A stretch of 45,237 nucleotides of DNA. Source: Pseudomonadota bacterium. GTDB taxonomy: Bacteria; Pseudomonadota; Gammaproteobacteria; JAADHS01. The position numbers and the translations under genes are program-made. Shown here piece by piece: positions 18,318 to 28,436 of the stretch; positions within the stretch are counted from its first letter, which is position 1; the number at the start of each line of letters is the position of its first letter. The stretch covers positions 1 to 45,237 of the forward strand of contig JAKACW010000032.1 of the NCBI GenBank assembly GCA_021821045.1. Reading direction: 5' to 3'. Under the pieces are notes generated by a model. The model ran no database searches and was not told the DNA's origin. It was given only the letters and a program-made list of their open reading frames with translations.

Positions 18318-19106
18318 CTACTTAGGTGCCTGCAATGGATATTGCTGCTGAATCTGGCCCAGAACCTCAACCACTGCTTGGGGGTCCTGGGTGCCGTGGA
18401 TGTGGGCCACAAGCTTTGACTGCGGACCGACGACCACGATCGAACTGCTGTGGTTGACATAGTAGTTCTCTACCGAGCGTAGCGCGGCCTCGTCGGCGAG
18501 GATCTTCCCCGAGTTGACATCTTGGTATTCGAAATCGACGTCGACAGCCGCCGCCAAACTGACGAGATCACGGTAAAGCGCCGTGAAGCCGGTCATCTCC
18601 GGATCAAAATATGCAATGTATTCGGCAACTTGATCAGTGGTGTCGCGATGCGGATCGAGGGATACAAAACCGATCCTTGTGTCTTTGAATTTTGGATCGT
18701 GGCGGATGGTTTTCCATACCTGCTTGAACACCGCCATCACGGTGGGACAGGCATCCGGACAGGAGAGGTAACCGAAATACAAAACCATCCACTTCCCCCG
18801 CCACTCACCAACACCGGTGTTCCGTCCGTGATGATCGACCAACGGAACATCGGGCAGGGTCGTATCGCCGCGATACAGGGTCACTCCGGGGATGTAAAAG
18901 TCGTTTTCACCCGCGTAAACCGATACAGGAACGGCGCAACACCACAACGCGATGGCCGCGATGCGCGCCAAACGCAGCGGTCGCAACAGCGACCATTGAC
19001 GGAAAAAAGAGACGGATGCTCGGACGACGCGCACTTTGAAAATGAAATGGGGAAACGCGACCAACCCGCGTTTCCCCATGAATGCAGAAGAGAACAGCGC
19101 CCTCAC
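18318..19106 (-). CDS. SCO1/SenC-family copper chaperone or thioredoxin-fold protein
   Basis: 262 residues if the GTG at 19104-19106 is used; internal ATG starts are possible. After an N-terminal basic region there is one membrane or signal segment (IAAIALWCCAVPVSVYAG, about 49-66). A thioredoxin-like domain follows, with YFGYLSCPDACPTVM (C116 and C120, the CxxxC copper site) and YYVNHSSSIVV (H219), the third copper ligand. GFVSLDPHRDTTDQVAEYIAYFDP is the SCO signature. SCO proteins deliver copper to the CuA centre of cytochrome oxidase or act as periplasmic thiol reductases. No oxidase subunit is in the window, but small membrane proteins flank it. Confidence 0.92.
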   Translation of the reverse strand: MRALFSSAFMGKRGLVAFPHFIFKVRVVRASVSFFRQWSLLRPLRLARIAAIALWCCAVPVSVYAGENDFYIPGVTLYRGDTTLPDVPLVDHHGRNTGVGEWRGKWMVLYFGYLSCPDACPTVMAVFKQVWKTIRHDPKFKDTRIGFVSLDPHRDTTDQVAEYIAYFDPEMTGFTALYRDLVSLAAAVDVDFEYQDVNSGKILADEAALRSVENYYVNHSSSIVVVGPQSKLVAHIHGTQDPQAVVEVLGQIQQQYPLQAPK

Positions 19107-19163
19107 ACCCTTTTGCCGTTCGGGCGCAAGTAGAGGATGCTCCTGCGATAAATAAAGATCAGC

Positions 19164-19307
19164 CTAACTCGCTTTGTAAATCAGAAAAACCGGCACGCTG
19201 AGAAGAGCGAGCCCCGCCACCCAATTCACAAATGCTGCCACCGGCAATGCGACGATACCGGTCACAATGGCCGCTACCCCTAATGCAGCACTTTTCTTCT
19301 TGCTCAT
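19164..19307 (-). CDS. Very small two-helix membrane protein (47 residues)
   Basis: The ATG at 19305-19307 is preceded by GGGAGGA 7 bases upstream, a near-ideal ribosome-binding site, so I take the small frame rather than the 93-codon extension. The product has a basic N-terminus (MSKKKSAALG) and then two closely packed hydrophobic segments, VAAIVTGIVALPVAAFVNW and VAGLALLSVPVFLIY. It lies 57 bases upstream of the SCO gene on the same strand and may be co-transcribed. No family recognised. Confidence 0.65.
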   Translation of the reverse strand: MSKKKSAALGVAAIVTGIVALPVAAFVNWVAGLALLSVPVFLIYKAS

Positions 19308-19586
19308 GCATCTTCCTCCCTTGTTGGCCCATGGTTCCCGCAGAGGACAGTCCCCGTGGCGGGTCTCGAGTTTATACCAGAGCGCCTGGAATCGAATCAA
19401 TAGCTGACCGTCGCGCGCAGTCATCGCCGCCAGCTCGCCCCTCAACCCGCACGGTACGACGGCAGATTTCCATGAGAAATTATTGGGTTACGCGGAACGA
19501 TTCAGCGGCCGCGTGCGGAACCACAGGCCCAAATGCACGGTCCCATTTGCCAGGACAGCAACGTCGGTCTTGCAATGGAGGAATCC
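19308..19586. other. 279-base intergenic region between two divergent small membrane-protein genes
   Basis: No gene-like frame with a proper start signal is seen. It must hold the divergent promoters of the 47-residue and 44-residue membrane proteins. I see no clear palindrome or RNA structure. Confidence 0.4.
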
Positions 19587-19721
19587 ATGGACAGGAATAC
19601 TTCCCGCACTCCGTCCACCGAACTCTACTCTGTCAAAGAGTTTTTTCAGATGGTCGTGATAATTGCCGTGGCGTTGGTTTTTGCCGTTTTCTTCGCGTGG
19701 CTAATGACGTCCATGTCGTAA
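19587..19721 (+). CDS. Very small single-span membrane protein (44 residues)
   Basis: The ATG at 19587 has GGAGG 5-6 bases upstream, which decides this start over longer frames. The hydrophilic N-terminus (MDRNTSRTPSTELYSVKEFF) is followed by one membrane helix (QMVVIIAVALVFAVFFAWLM) and a 4-residue tail. The organisation resembles small accessory subunits of respiratory complexes in general shape only; no family assignment is possible. It converges on the 72-residue gene with 22 bases between. Confidence 0.6.
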   Translation: MDRNTSRTPSTELYSVKEFFQMVVIIAVALVFAVFFAWLMTSMS

Positions 19722-19743
19722 ATCGGCAGCCGCTGAGGTGCGA

Positions 19744-19962
19744 TCAACGGTCGATTTTCTCGACGATCTGGCTCACCACGTCGCCACGGCGGTAATAGCC
19801 CAGTTGTTTAGTGGCGTCGTCGTACGCCCGATCGCGTTCCTCTTGCGTCGCGTACCAGCGTTCGCTTTTCCAGTCGCCCAGCAAGTGAGGCGCCCGCATT
19901 GGATCGTCCGCCGGTAGCGTCACGCGAATTCCAAAGCGTTTAGACTGTGTCTCGTCGGTCAT
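19744..19962 (-). CDS. Small conserved-looking cytoplasmic protein (72 residues)
   Basis: 72 residues, with AGAAGGGG 6-7 bases before the ATG. The sequence is strongly charged, with an aromatic core: LLGDWKSERWYATQEERDRAYDDATKQLGYYRRGD. It has no signal peptide and no membrane segment. The pattern of a W/Y-rich strand followed by an amphipathic helix (EERDRAYDDATKQL) looks like a small alpha-beta domain. I do not recognise the family. It is divergent from the phosphonate-binding-like gene. Confidence 0.65.
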   Translation of the reverse strand: MTDETQSKRFGIRVTLPADDPMRAPHLLGDWKSERWYATQEERDRAYDDATKQLGYYRRGDVVSQIVEKIDR

Positions 19963-20035
19963 TCAAACCCCTTCTCCGCAAATCAAAAGAGCGCAATTAT
20001 AACGTAGCGTTGCCGCGCCGGCGGGATCCCTCGGC

Positions 20036-20047
20036 TACATCGATGTA
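20036..20047. promoter_or_regulatory. Perfect 12-base palindrome in a divergent promoter region
   Basis: TACATCGATGTA lies between the minus-strand 72-residue gene and the plus-strand PhnD-like gene. It could be an operator. A 12-base perfect palindrome can also occur by chance in this much DNA. Confidence 0.3.
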
Positions 20048-20144
20048 AATGCCATATCGCCATATCCCCATTATAGGTTGCGCTTAAAAAACTCAGGACT
20101 TGGTCGTTATGACGGGCTCAAGCTTTCACATTTTTGGGGGTTAC

Positions 20145-21020
20145 ATGCGCAATATTGTTCGACTCGCCTTTGCATTCATGGCACTTTCCGTTTCATCGAT
20201 TCAAACCGCGTCCGCCGATCTCGACCTAGCAATCGTGACGCCGCGCGGGGCATTGGAAACCACCGAACGCTGGTCGGGACTGGCGGAATACCTTTCCGGA
20301 AAATTGAACGAAACCGTCAATATACTCCCGCTTTCAACTCAGAAAATCATGGACGCCGCCCGCGCCGGCGAGATCGACTTGGTCTTATCCCATTCCGGTG
20401 ACACGTCCGCCCTCCTTGCCGAACTGGACGGCGCTGTGCTGGCCACGGTGAACACGCAGGACGGCGCGCGCTTCGGCGGCGTGATCGTGGCGAAAAAAGG
20501 CAGCGGCATCACCAAACTCGGCGACTTGCGCGGCAAGAGCATTGTCTCGATGAAGATCAATCAGGCCGCCGGCGGCTACATATTCCAAGCCTATGAACTC
20601 AAGAAGGCCGGAATCGATCCGCGCCGCGACGTAAAGATCACGGAAGGCAAGAAGCAAGACGACCTGGTCATGGCAGTCATCCAAGGCCAAGCGGATGCGG
20701 CCTTCGTTCGCACCGGTCTGATCGAGGAGATGTCCGCCGAAGGTAAAATCAAACTGGGGGATGTTGAGGTCGTCAACGCACAACATGCCGACGGTTTCGG
20801 TCAAGCGTTATCGACGGAACTATACGCGGAATGGTGCATGACGGCGCTGTCGCACGTTGCGGGAGACACCTCCAACAAGATCAAATCCGCTCTGCTGGGC
20901 CTTACGCCCCAATCTCCCGCGGCCAGCCAAGCGCGCATTCAGGGCTTCGTCGACGCCGTGCCCCTCGAGAACATCAAATCGGCCATGCAATCTTTAAAGA
21001 TCGCGCCTTTCGACAAGTAG
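20145..21020 (+). CDS. PhnD-like periplasmic phosphate/phosphonate binding protein
   Basis: 291 residues from the ATG at 20145, preceded by a GGGGG ribosome-binding site; an in-frame upstream ATG would place residues before the signal peptide. The signal peptide is MRNIVRLAFAFMALSVSSIQTASA. The mature protein has PRGALETTERWSGLAEYLSGKL near the N-terminus, and VNTQDGARFGGVIVAKKGSGITKLGDLRGKSIV and GQADAAFVRTGLIEEM further on. These are typical of the PhnD / phosphate-phosphonate ABC substrate-binding family, which also includes sensors of two-component systems. No permease or ATPase gene is adjacent, so it is an orphan binding protein. Confidence 0.85.
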   Translation: MRNIVRLAFAFMALSVSSIQTASADLDLAIVTPRGALETTERWSGLAEYLSGKLNETVNILPLSTQKIMDAARAGEIDLVLSHSGDTSALLAELDGAVLATVNTQDGARFGGVIVAKKGSGITKLGDLRGKSIVSMKINQAAGGYIFQAYELKKAGIDPRRDVKITEGKKQDDLVMAVIQGQADAAFVRTGLIEEMSAEGKIKLGDVEVVNAQHADGFGQALSTELYAEWCMTALSHVAGDTSNKIKSALLGLTPQSPAASQARIQGFVDAVPLENIKSAMQSLKIAPFDK

Positions 21021-21037
21021 CCCGGTTGACTAGGTTA

Positions 21038-21065
21038 CCGTGGCGGCCTCAACGCGCCGCCACGG
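21038..21065. terminator. Terminator-like hairpin between convergent genes
   Basis: A perfect 10-base GC-rich stem (CCGTGGCGGC, loop of 8, GCCGCCACGG) lies between the PhnD-like gene and the end of the HIT gene. The U-tract is poor on both sides, so it may be a weak or bidirectional terminator. Confidence 0.55.
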
Positions 21066-21066
21066 C

Positions 21067-21498
21067 TTATTCCGCGCCGACAACAAACCCTTCTCGTCCA
21101 GCCAACCACTCGCCGGTCTGCGCTCGTCTTTGCTCCAGCGCGGCGGCATCATAAGGCTGCGCAATTCCGACACCCCACACCGGTTTAGGCCAGGCCGCAT
21201 CGCGAGTATAACGGGCGATATGATGCACATGCAGTTGCGGAACAACGTTGCCGAGCGCCGCGATATTCAACTTATCCGGGCGAAATAGTTGAACAATACA
21301 CTCTGACAATTGATTCGATTCGCGCCACAGTTGACTCCGCTCGCTCTGGCTTAGCATGTAAATCTCGGTGACACACTCTCTCTCCGGCACCAGCACGTAC
21401 CAGGGAAAGCGGGCGTCATTGAGCAGCAAAAGCTGGCACAGCGGAAACCGGCCGATGACGCGGCAGTCGTGGCGCAGCTGCGGGTGAAGCTCAAACAT
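21067..21498 (-). CDS. HIT-family (histidine triad) protein
   Basis: 143 residues, no signal peptide. The HIT motif is VVPQLHVHHIARY (H90, H92, H93), the form common in proteobacterial HIT-domain proteins. The upstream strand-helix part contains LLLNDARFPWYVLVPERECVTEIYML. HIT enzymes hydrolyse nucleotide phosphoramidates or dinucleoside polyphosphates; substrate cannot be read here. It is divergent from the histidine phosphatase gene with 83 bases between. Confidence 0.92.
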   Translation of the reverse strand: MFELHPQLRHDCRVIGRFPLCQLLLLNDARFPWYVLVPERECVTEIYMLSQSERSQLWRESNQLSECIVQLFRPDKLNIAALGNVVPQLHVHHIARYTRDAAWPKPVWGVGIAQPYDAAALEQRRAQTGEWLAGREGFVVGAE

Positions 21499-21581
21499 GC
21501 GTGGTCATCCCAATGCGAATAAGAAAATAATTTGAGACCATAGTTTACCGGGTTTGTACCGGGGGAAGGGGGAAACAACAC

Positions 21582-22196
21582 ATGATTCAACGACGAACTC
21601 TCATCGTCGGATTACTTTTATTGGTCGGGCTGGCCTCGAACTGCTGGGCTAAGGGCGCACCGATTCCCGCCGAACTGATCACGGCGCTAAAACAAGGCGG
21701 AAACGTCATATTCTTTCGCCACGCAGCGACCGATCACAGCCAAAAGGACATGGATACCGCCCATCCGGAAAACTGCGCCGCGCAGCGCGGACTCACCGAC
21801 GACGGGCGTCAACAGTCCAAAGATATCGGCACACACCTCCGCAGACTCGGCATCCCCGTCGGCGACGTGTACTCCAGCCGCTACTGCCGATGCACGGAAA
21901 CCGCCGAACTGGCTTTCGGCAAAGCCACGCCCACGGACGACCTCACGAGCATTCAAAATCTATCGACCTTTCAGGTTGCGCAGCACGCCCGCAATCTGCG
22001 GCAACGCTTGAGCGCGGCGCCGGCGCCCGGAACGAATACCGTGTTGGTGTCGCACAAGGAACTCTTTCAGAAAGCCGCCGGGTTTATTATCGACGAGGGC
22101 GAAGCAGCCGTATTGGCCCCGGATGGACAAGGTGGATTTCGCGTGCTTGGCCGTATCGCGTCGGAGCAGTGGGCCGAGATTGCCACCGCGCCGTAG
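21582..22196 (+). CDS. Periplasmic histidine-phosphatase-superfamily protein
   Basis: 204 residues. A signal peptide (RRTLIVGLLLLVGLASNCWA) targets it to the periplasm. The catalytic core is FFRHAATDHS (R46, H47), and the second histidine is in VLVSHKELF (H158). SSRYCRCTETAELAFG carries the conserved arginine. Family members are phosphoglycerate-mutase-like or SixA-like phosphatases; exported forms often dephosphorylate sugars or phytate-like compounds. Substrate unknown. It ends just before a perfect terminator that it shares with the convergent SUMF1-domain gene. Confidence 0.9.
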   Translation: MIQRRTLIVGLLLLVGLASNCWAKGAPIPAELITALKQGGNVIFFRHAATDHSQKDMDTAHPENCAAQRGLTDDGRQQSKDIGTHLRRLGIPVGDVYSSRYCRCTETAELAFGKATPTDDLTSIQNLSTFQVAQHARNLRQRLSAAPAPGTNTVLVSHKELFQKAAGFIIDEGEAAVLAPDGQGGFRVLGRIASEQWAEIATAP

Positions 22197-22223
22197 CGGT
22201 GAAGATCGGTCGATCGACCAATG

Positions 22224-22248
22224 AAAAGGGCCGCATTGCGGCCCTTTT
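22224..22248. terminator. Bidirectional Rho-independent terminator
   Basis: A perfect 11-base stem, AAAAGGGCCGC-ATT-GCGGCCCTTTT, has its own A- and U-tracts, so it works in both directions. It lies between the histidine-phosphatase gene (plus) and the SUMF1-domain gene (minus). Confidence 0.95.
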
Positions 22249-22269
22249 GTCGATCATTGGGTTGACACG

Positions 22270-23340
22270 TTAGATGTCGCGCGCCACTCGGAAGCCGACA
22301 TACATATTGCGAAAGAACGGTCGCTCCGACCAACGGTTGGCAGATCGCGCGTGGCGCGGAAAGCAGTACCATGAACCGCCGCGCAACACCCGTTGGCCAC
22401 ATGTCGCTGTAGTTCGCGCACTGCCATCGGTCGGTGCATCGACGTAATCATCCTGATAGCAGTCCTGGGTCCACTCCCAAACATTGCCGGTTGTGTCATG
22501 CAGGCCGAAAGGGTTGGCCTTGAAGCTCGCCACTGGCGCCAAACCGCCGAAACCGTCGTTGTAACCGTAGAACGTTTCCGGGGTGAAGCCTTCCTTCTGG
22601 ATATACTCGACCTCGTCGCGGGTCGGCTTGCGAATCATGGCGGCCATCAGCACCATGTCGCCTTCACCGCGCAGATTTCCGACTTTATCGGTCGGCGCGG
22701 AATCGCCCCACCAGAACGCCGTCGTCGTACCCGCACGATTGGCGTACTCGAGTTCGGCTTCTGTCGGCAAACGGTAGGACTTGCCGGTTTCCTTGGCGAG
22801 CCAGGTGATATAAGCCTGAGCATCATCGTACGACACGTGCACTACTGGAAGTTCAGCTTGCGCCGGGTTGCCGGACTGATCGTGCCGCCAACTCAAGCCC
22901 TCGCGCATGCGCCAATGGCCGCTGGCAGGATCGCGCAGCATGCTGCCCTCGCCGTTCTCGGCAGTCGTAACGTAACCCGTCGCGTCCACAAACGCCCGAA
23001 ATTGCGCGACTGTCACTTCAGTGCGACCTAAAGCAAAGGGCTTATCGATCCGCACCGCATGCTGCGGACTTTCGTCGGGATAGCGGCCTTCTTCCGAGGC
23101 CGGCGAACCCATCAAGAACTGACCCGACGGAATCACCACCATCTCGGGCGTCACACCGCCACTGCGTAACACCTCGTTGAACTGCTGCCCGGCGCTGAAT
23201 TCAGACGTCAGCGTCGGTTTGACATCGGCATCCCCGTGTCCGGCGGCGGCAAACCCAGCGCCCGGCACCAAAGCACCGGCGGCCAACAACAGCACTCGCA
23301 CCATTAGTCGATTTTCGGAAAATATGTCGCGTCGTGTCAT
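22270..23340 (-). CDS. Secreted SUMF1 / formylglycine-generating-enzyme-like domain protein
   Basis: 356 residues from the ATG at 23338-23340, with GGGAGG 6 bases upstream; a 59-codon upstream extension is spurious. An N-terminal hydrophobic segment (LMVRVLLLAAGALVPGAGFAAAG) is a signal peptide. The FGE-sulfatase domain contains MVVIPSGQFLMGSPASEEGRYPDESPQH, LPTEAELEYANRAG, NPFGLHDTTGNVWEWTQDC and RVLRGGSWYC. The first FGE active-site cysteine aligns with GGSWYC, but the second (five residues on) is Ala, so true formylglycine generation is unlikely. No sulfatase is nearby. Likely a structural or ligand-binding variant, as in many bacterial SUMF1 proteins. Confidence 0.9.
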   Translation of the reverse strand: MTRRDIFSENRLMVRVLLLAAGALVPGAGFAAAGHGDADVKPTLTSEFSAGQQFNEVLRSGGVTPEMVVIPSGQFLMGSPASEEGRYPDESPQHAVRIDKPFALGRTEVTVAQFRAFVDATGYVTTAENGEGSMLRDPASGHWRMREGLSWRHDQSGNPAQAELPVVHVSYDDAQAYITWLAKETGKSYRLPTEAELEYANRAGTTTAFWWGDSAPTDKVGNLRGEGDMVLMAAMIRKPTRDEVEYIQKEGFTPETFYGYNDGFGGLAPVASFKANPFGLHDTTGNVWEWTQDCYQDDYVDAPTDGSARTTATCGQRVLRGGSWYCFPRHARSANRWSERPFFRNMYVGFRVARDI

Positions 23341-23539
23341 GGACGACCTCCCGGTGCAACGAATACACATCGCATAAACACCTGAAATACAGTTTAGTTT
23401 TTGCAATGCTAGCACTAATTGTGGCGGCATCCCTATTCGGGTTTTTCTTAAGCAGCCACTGGTTTGCCGCAAGGCGCGGCCCCCGTCCAAACCGATGTAC
23501 AACCCCGGGGACGACACTTTTATCTTTTCAGATCATATA

Positions 23540-24448
23540 TTAAGAACGCTCAACCCGGCTGCAGTCGATGGCGGCAAGGCGGCCCTGCCAGCGCTCCGCT
23601 TCGTTGCTCAAGTGCGTTACTTGCCGCTGGCTTAGAGAGGCGGCGATGTCGGCGACAAGCGCGATGGTCACTGACTCGTTGTGGTCGCGCAGTGCCTGGT
23701 ATTCCGCGGAGCGGGCGTCGCGAAACCCGACCAGCCAAAGGTATAAGTCATCGCGGCTGGCTTCGCCGGTCTTGCGCGCCGCCAAGAGTTCGAGGAGACG
23801 CCCCTGCCATCGTTGCCGCGTCTGCAACTCCAAGGGACCATCCGCCCACAGCGCCGTGGCCCACTCCTCAACGCGTTGCACCTGGGCCGGTGTCAGATTA
23901 CCCAGCCAGTACTCGAGCCGTTTGATCATCATGCGGCGCCGCGCCTTGAGCGCATCCTCCTCCGACTCGGCGCGTCGCTTCAGATAGTCGGCGTTGGATT
24001 GTTCGAAACCCTTTTCCAACCGGGCAATCTGCTCGGTTGATAACGATTCCAGTAGCGTAACCGCCTCCGGCGCCGCGAGCGCAAGCAAGCGGTCCAAGTC
24101 GGAGCGCAGACTCGCCCGCAGGTCTGCGACATAGGCGCGGTCTACCTTGCCGTTGCGCGCGCGCTCGACAATCTCCGACAGCCTGGTGCGATATTGCGGC
24201 AGGTCGTCGCGACAGTGGGCGACATGCACCCGATTCAGCGCCCGCTGAAACTGCGCCTCCTGCGCCGCGTTGAATTCGACGAACTCATCGATATACCTCT
24301 CCGCCCACCAGTCAAGCCGGTGGTAGACGACCGCAACGCCGGAGCAGGCCGCCAATCCCGACAATGCCGCCACCACGAGAATAAACCTGCGGACATCCCA
24401 GAGGGATGACAAACCTCGTCGGCGATACTGGCATCGCACTTTGCTCAT
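23540..24448 (-). CDS. DUF6279-type lipoprotein
   Basis: 302 residues. After a basic N-terminus the lipoprotein signal FILVVAALSGLAACSG gives a lipidated cysteine near residue 35. The mature part starts YHRLDWWAERYIDEFVEFNAAQEAQFQRAL, the hallmark of this gammaproteobacterial lipoprotein family. It is then almost wholly helical and charged (KRRAESEEDALKARRRMMIKRLEYWLGNLTPAQVQRVEEW). Function unknown. It lies 51 bases downstream of the YjgR gene on the same strand, so the two may form an operon. Confidence 0.82.
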   Translation of the reverse strand: MSKVRCQYRRRGLSSLWDVRRFILVVAALSGLAACSGVAVVYHRLDWWAERYIDEFVEFNAAQEAQFQRALNRVHVAHCRDDLPQYRTRLSEIVERARNGKVDRAYVADLRASLRSDLDRLLALAAPEAVTLLESLSTEQIARLEKGFEQSNADYLKRRAESEEDALKARRRMMIKRLEYWLGNLTPAQVQRVEEWATALWADGPLELQTRQRWQGRLLELLAARKTGEASRDDLYLWLVGFRDARSAEYQALRDHNESVTIALVADIAASLSQRQVTHLSNEAERWQGRLAAIDCSRVERS

Positions 24449-24499
24449 GGCCGGTTCGACCCGCGCTGACCGCCAGAATTCCCAAATGGCGCGCTGCGG

Positions 24500-25939
24500 C
24501 TAGCCGCGCTTGAGCGCCCCCATGACACCGCGAATCAACTGGCGACCCAGCGCACTACCCACGCTGCGCAAAAGACTTTTACCAAACGCCGCCAGCGGCT
24601 CTTCCCGTCGACTGGTTTTCTCAGGGCGACCGGCAGCGCCGACCGCCGGGCTTGCCGGCAATCGCTCCATGAGACGCTCGTATGCGGAATGCCTATCGAT
24701 AACTTTATCGTAGACGCCCTTGAGGGGGCTGCGACTCATAATTTCCACCCGCTCCTGATCGGTCAGCGGCCCGATGCGCGAACCGGGCGGCCGAATCGCC
24801 ACGTGCTGCACGGGACCCGGTGCGCCCTTGTCATTCAACAGCGAAACCAGCGCTTCGCCAACACCCAGATTGGTAAGCTCCTTCTCCGCATCCAACCCGG
24901 GCGTGATGGGCAAACCCTGAACCAAAGCGCGTATTGCTTTCTGATCTTGCGGCGTATAGGCGCGCATGCCGTGATGCACGCGGTTGCCCAACTGGCGCAG
25001 CACGCCGTCGGGAATATCGTTTGGGTGCTGCGTGATAAAAAATAATCCCACGCCCTTGGAGCGAATCAAGCGCACGACCTGTTCGACCTGTTCCAACATG
25101 AACTTGGTGGCATTGCGGAACATCACGTGCGCCTCGTCGAGAAACACCACCAAGCGCGGCTTGTCGGCGTCGCCCACCTCGGGCAATTGCTCGAACAATT
25201 CAGCCAGCAGCCACAAGTGAACCATCGCGTAAAGCTGGGGACGCAACAGCAACTGATCGGCGGCGATGACATTGACGATGCCTTCCCCCTGCAGGGCGAC
25301 ACGCATGACGTCCGCCACGTCAAGCGCAGGCTCGCCGAGAAATCGCTCGCCGCCTTGCTCGGCGAACATCAACAGTCGGCGCTGAATGGCCCCGGCGGAC
25401 GCGGCGCTGACGTTGCCATATTTCGATCGCAACGCTGCGCCATTGTCCGCGACATGATCGAGCGCCGCTTTTAGGTCCTTTAAGTCGAGCAGCAGCAAAC
25501 CCTCGTCATCCGCGAACTTGAATACGATGTGCAACACACCCTCTTGAGCGTCGCTCAACTCCAGCGCGCGACCCAACAACCACGGGCCCATATCGCTCAC
25601 CGTGGTACGCAAGGCGTGACCTTTCTCGGCGAAGACATCCCAAAATACGGCCGGATTGGCGCTATAGTGAAAATCTCTCAGCGCCAGTTGAGCAACCCGT
25701 TTCTCGACGCCGGGATGATGGGATCCGGCGGCAGCGATTCCCGATAAGTCGCCCTTAACGTCGCCGACCACCACCGCAACGCCATGCCGGGAGAACGCCT
25801 CGATCAGCGACTGAACCGTGACCGTCTTCCCCGTCCCGGTGGCCCCAGTGATGAGTCCATGACGGTTGGCGTATCGCAGATCAAGCCAGGCCCCGTCCTC
25901 GCCGGCGCCCAGAAAGATTTTATTCGGTGTCGCGTCCAT
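24500..25939 (-). CDS. yjgR: YjgR / HerA-like ATPase (DUF853)
   Basis: 479 residues from the ATG at 25937-25939; an upstream TTG is in frame but less likely. Walker A is GATGTGKT (32-39) and Walker B is PRLVVFLDEAHVMF (261-274). The RecA-like core also shows GVAVVVGDVKGDLSGIA and FFITQHPNDIPDGVLRQLGNRVHHGMRAYTPQDQKA, typical of the DUF853 family related to HerA/FtsK helicases. Biological role is unresolved in the family. No nuclease (NurA) partner is adjacent. The gene next on the strand encodes the DUF6279 lipoprotein. Confidence 0.93.
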   Translation of the reverse strand: MDATPNKIFLGAGEDGAWLDLRYANRHGLITGATGTGKTVTVQSLIEAFSRHGVAVVVGDVKGDLSGIAAAGSHHPGVEKRVAQLALRDFHYSANPAVFWDVFAEKGHALRTTVSDMGPWLLGRALELSDAQEGVLHIVFKFADDEGLLLLDLKDLKAALDHVADNGAALRSKYGNVSAASAGAIQRRLLMFAEQGGERFLGEPALDVADVMRVALQGEGIVNVIAADQLLLRPQLYAMVHLWLLAELFEQLPEVGDADKPRLVVFLDEAHVMFRNATKFMLEQVEQVVRLIRSKGVGLFFITQHPNDIPDGVLRQLGNRVHHGMRAYTPQDQKAIRALVQGLPITPGLDAEKELTNLGVGEALVSLLNDKGAPGPVQHVAIRPPGSRIGPLTDQERVEIMSRSPLKGVYDKVIDRHSAYERLMERLPASPAVGAAGRPEKTSRREEPLAAFGKSLLRSVGSALGRQLIRGVMGALKRG

Positions 25940-26174
25940 GCCTGTGGCGCCTCTTTTCTGTTGTGCTCGCAAGCGGGTCCGGGCAGCGCCCCGCTAACTT
26001 TGTTTCCGTCATGATACAAGAAATCGCTGCAGGCATCGGTCCCGGATCGGTATCCGTGAATCAAGCAGGTGCCCACGCACCTTGCATGCCTAAGCGATGG
26101 TTTACCCCGCCTGGTGTTTGTCCGATAATGCGTTTGCCCACGATTTTCGAGGTAGATAACAACGCGAGGAAGTC

Positions 26175-26675
26175 ATGCTGAAACGCTTTTTATTGTCTGT
26201 TTGCTTACTCTGGTCACCCTTCGCTTGGAGCCAGGGATGGGACGTCGTCGCCGCGCCGGACGAATCTTATCGCTCACGCTGGGTCGCCGAAGTGAAAAGC
26301 GTAGACGGTCACACCTTGCGCATCTATCGCCGCATCCAGCACATCAACTTCCAGGCGTTCGCCGAAATCACACTCGCCGGTGGCAAGCGTTTCGGCTCTG
26401 CGTTGCCGCTGCTCAGCATCGATGGCAGCGAGCCGCGCCCCATCGAACGACCGGAAGAGAAAACCGCCACAATCAAATCCAACAAAGTGAGCTGGCGGGT
26501 GTGGGCGTCCACCACGGCCGAACTCTTGCCTACCGACGCGTTGACGCCGTGGATCAATGGCAGCGAAATCGCCTTCAGTTTCGCCGATGATAAAGGCCGC
26601 CAACAAACTGCTCGCTTCACGCTCTCCGGCTCGGGGGATGCCATCCGCCGCATTGTCAGCGGCACCTATAAGTAG
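26175..26675 (+). CDS. Secreted protein of unknown function
   Basis: 166 residues; GAGGAAG lies 3-5 bases before the ATG. The signal peptide is MLKRFLLSVCLLWSPFAWSQ. The mature part looks like a single beta-sandwich: SRWVAEVKSVDGHTLRIYRR, FQAFAEITLAGGKRFG, SFADDKGRQQTARFTLSGSGDAIRRIVSG. No cysteines occur in the mature part and there is no lipobox. I do not recognise the family. Converges on groEL across the groEL terminator. Confidence 0.75.
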   Translation: MLKRFLLSVCLLWSPFAWSQGWDVVAAPDESYRSRWVAEVKSVDGHTLRIYRRIQHINFQAFAEITLAGGKRFGSALPLLSIDGSEPRPIERPEEKTATIKSNKVSWRVWASTTAELLPTDALTPWINGSEIAFSFADDKGRQQTARFTLSGSGDAIRRIVSGTYK

Positions 26676-26723
26676 TCGAGAATAGCGCGGGCGCTCAGGC
26701 TGCACGCTTGTCCAGGAAAAAAA

Positions 26724-26749
26724 AAGCGCCCCGCAGAGGCGGGGCGCTT
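26724..26749 (-). terminator. Rho-independent terminator of groESL
   Basis: An 11-base stem (AAGCGCCCCGC, loop AGAG, GCGGGGCGCTT) is followed, read on the minus strand, by a run of nine T. It lies 29 bases past the groEL stop codon. A textbook terminator. Confidence 0.95.
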
Positions 26750-26777
26750 GATACTGCACTTGATCGCAAAAGCGCGA

Positions 26778-28436
<1,659 letters not shown>

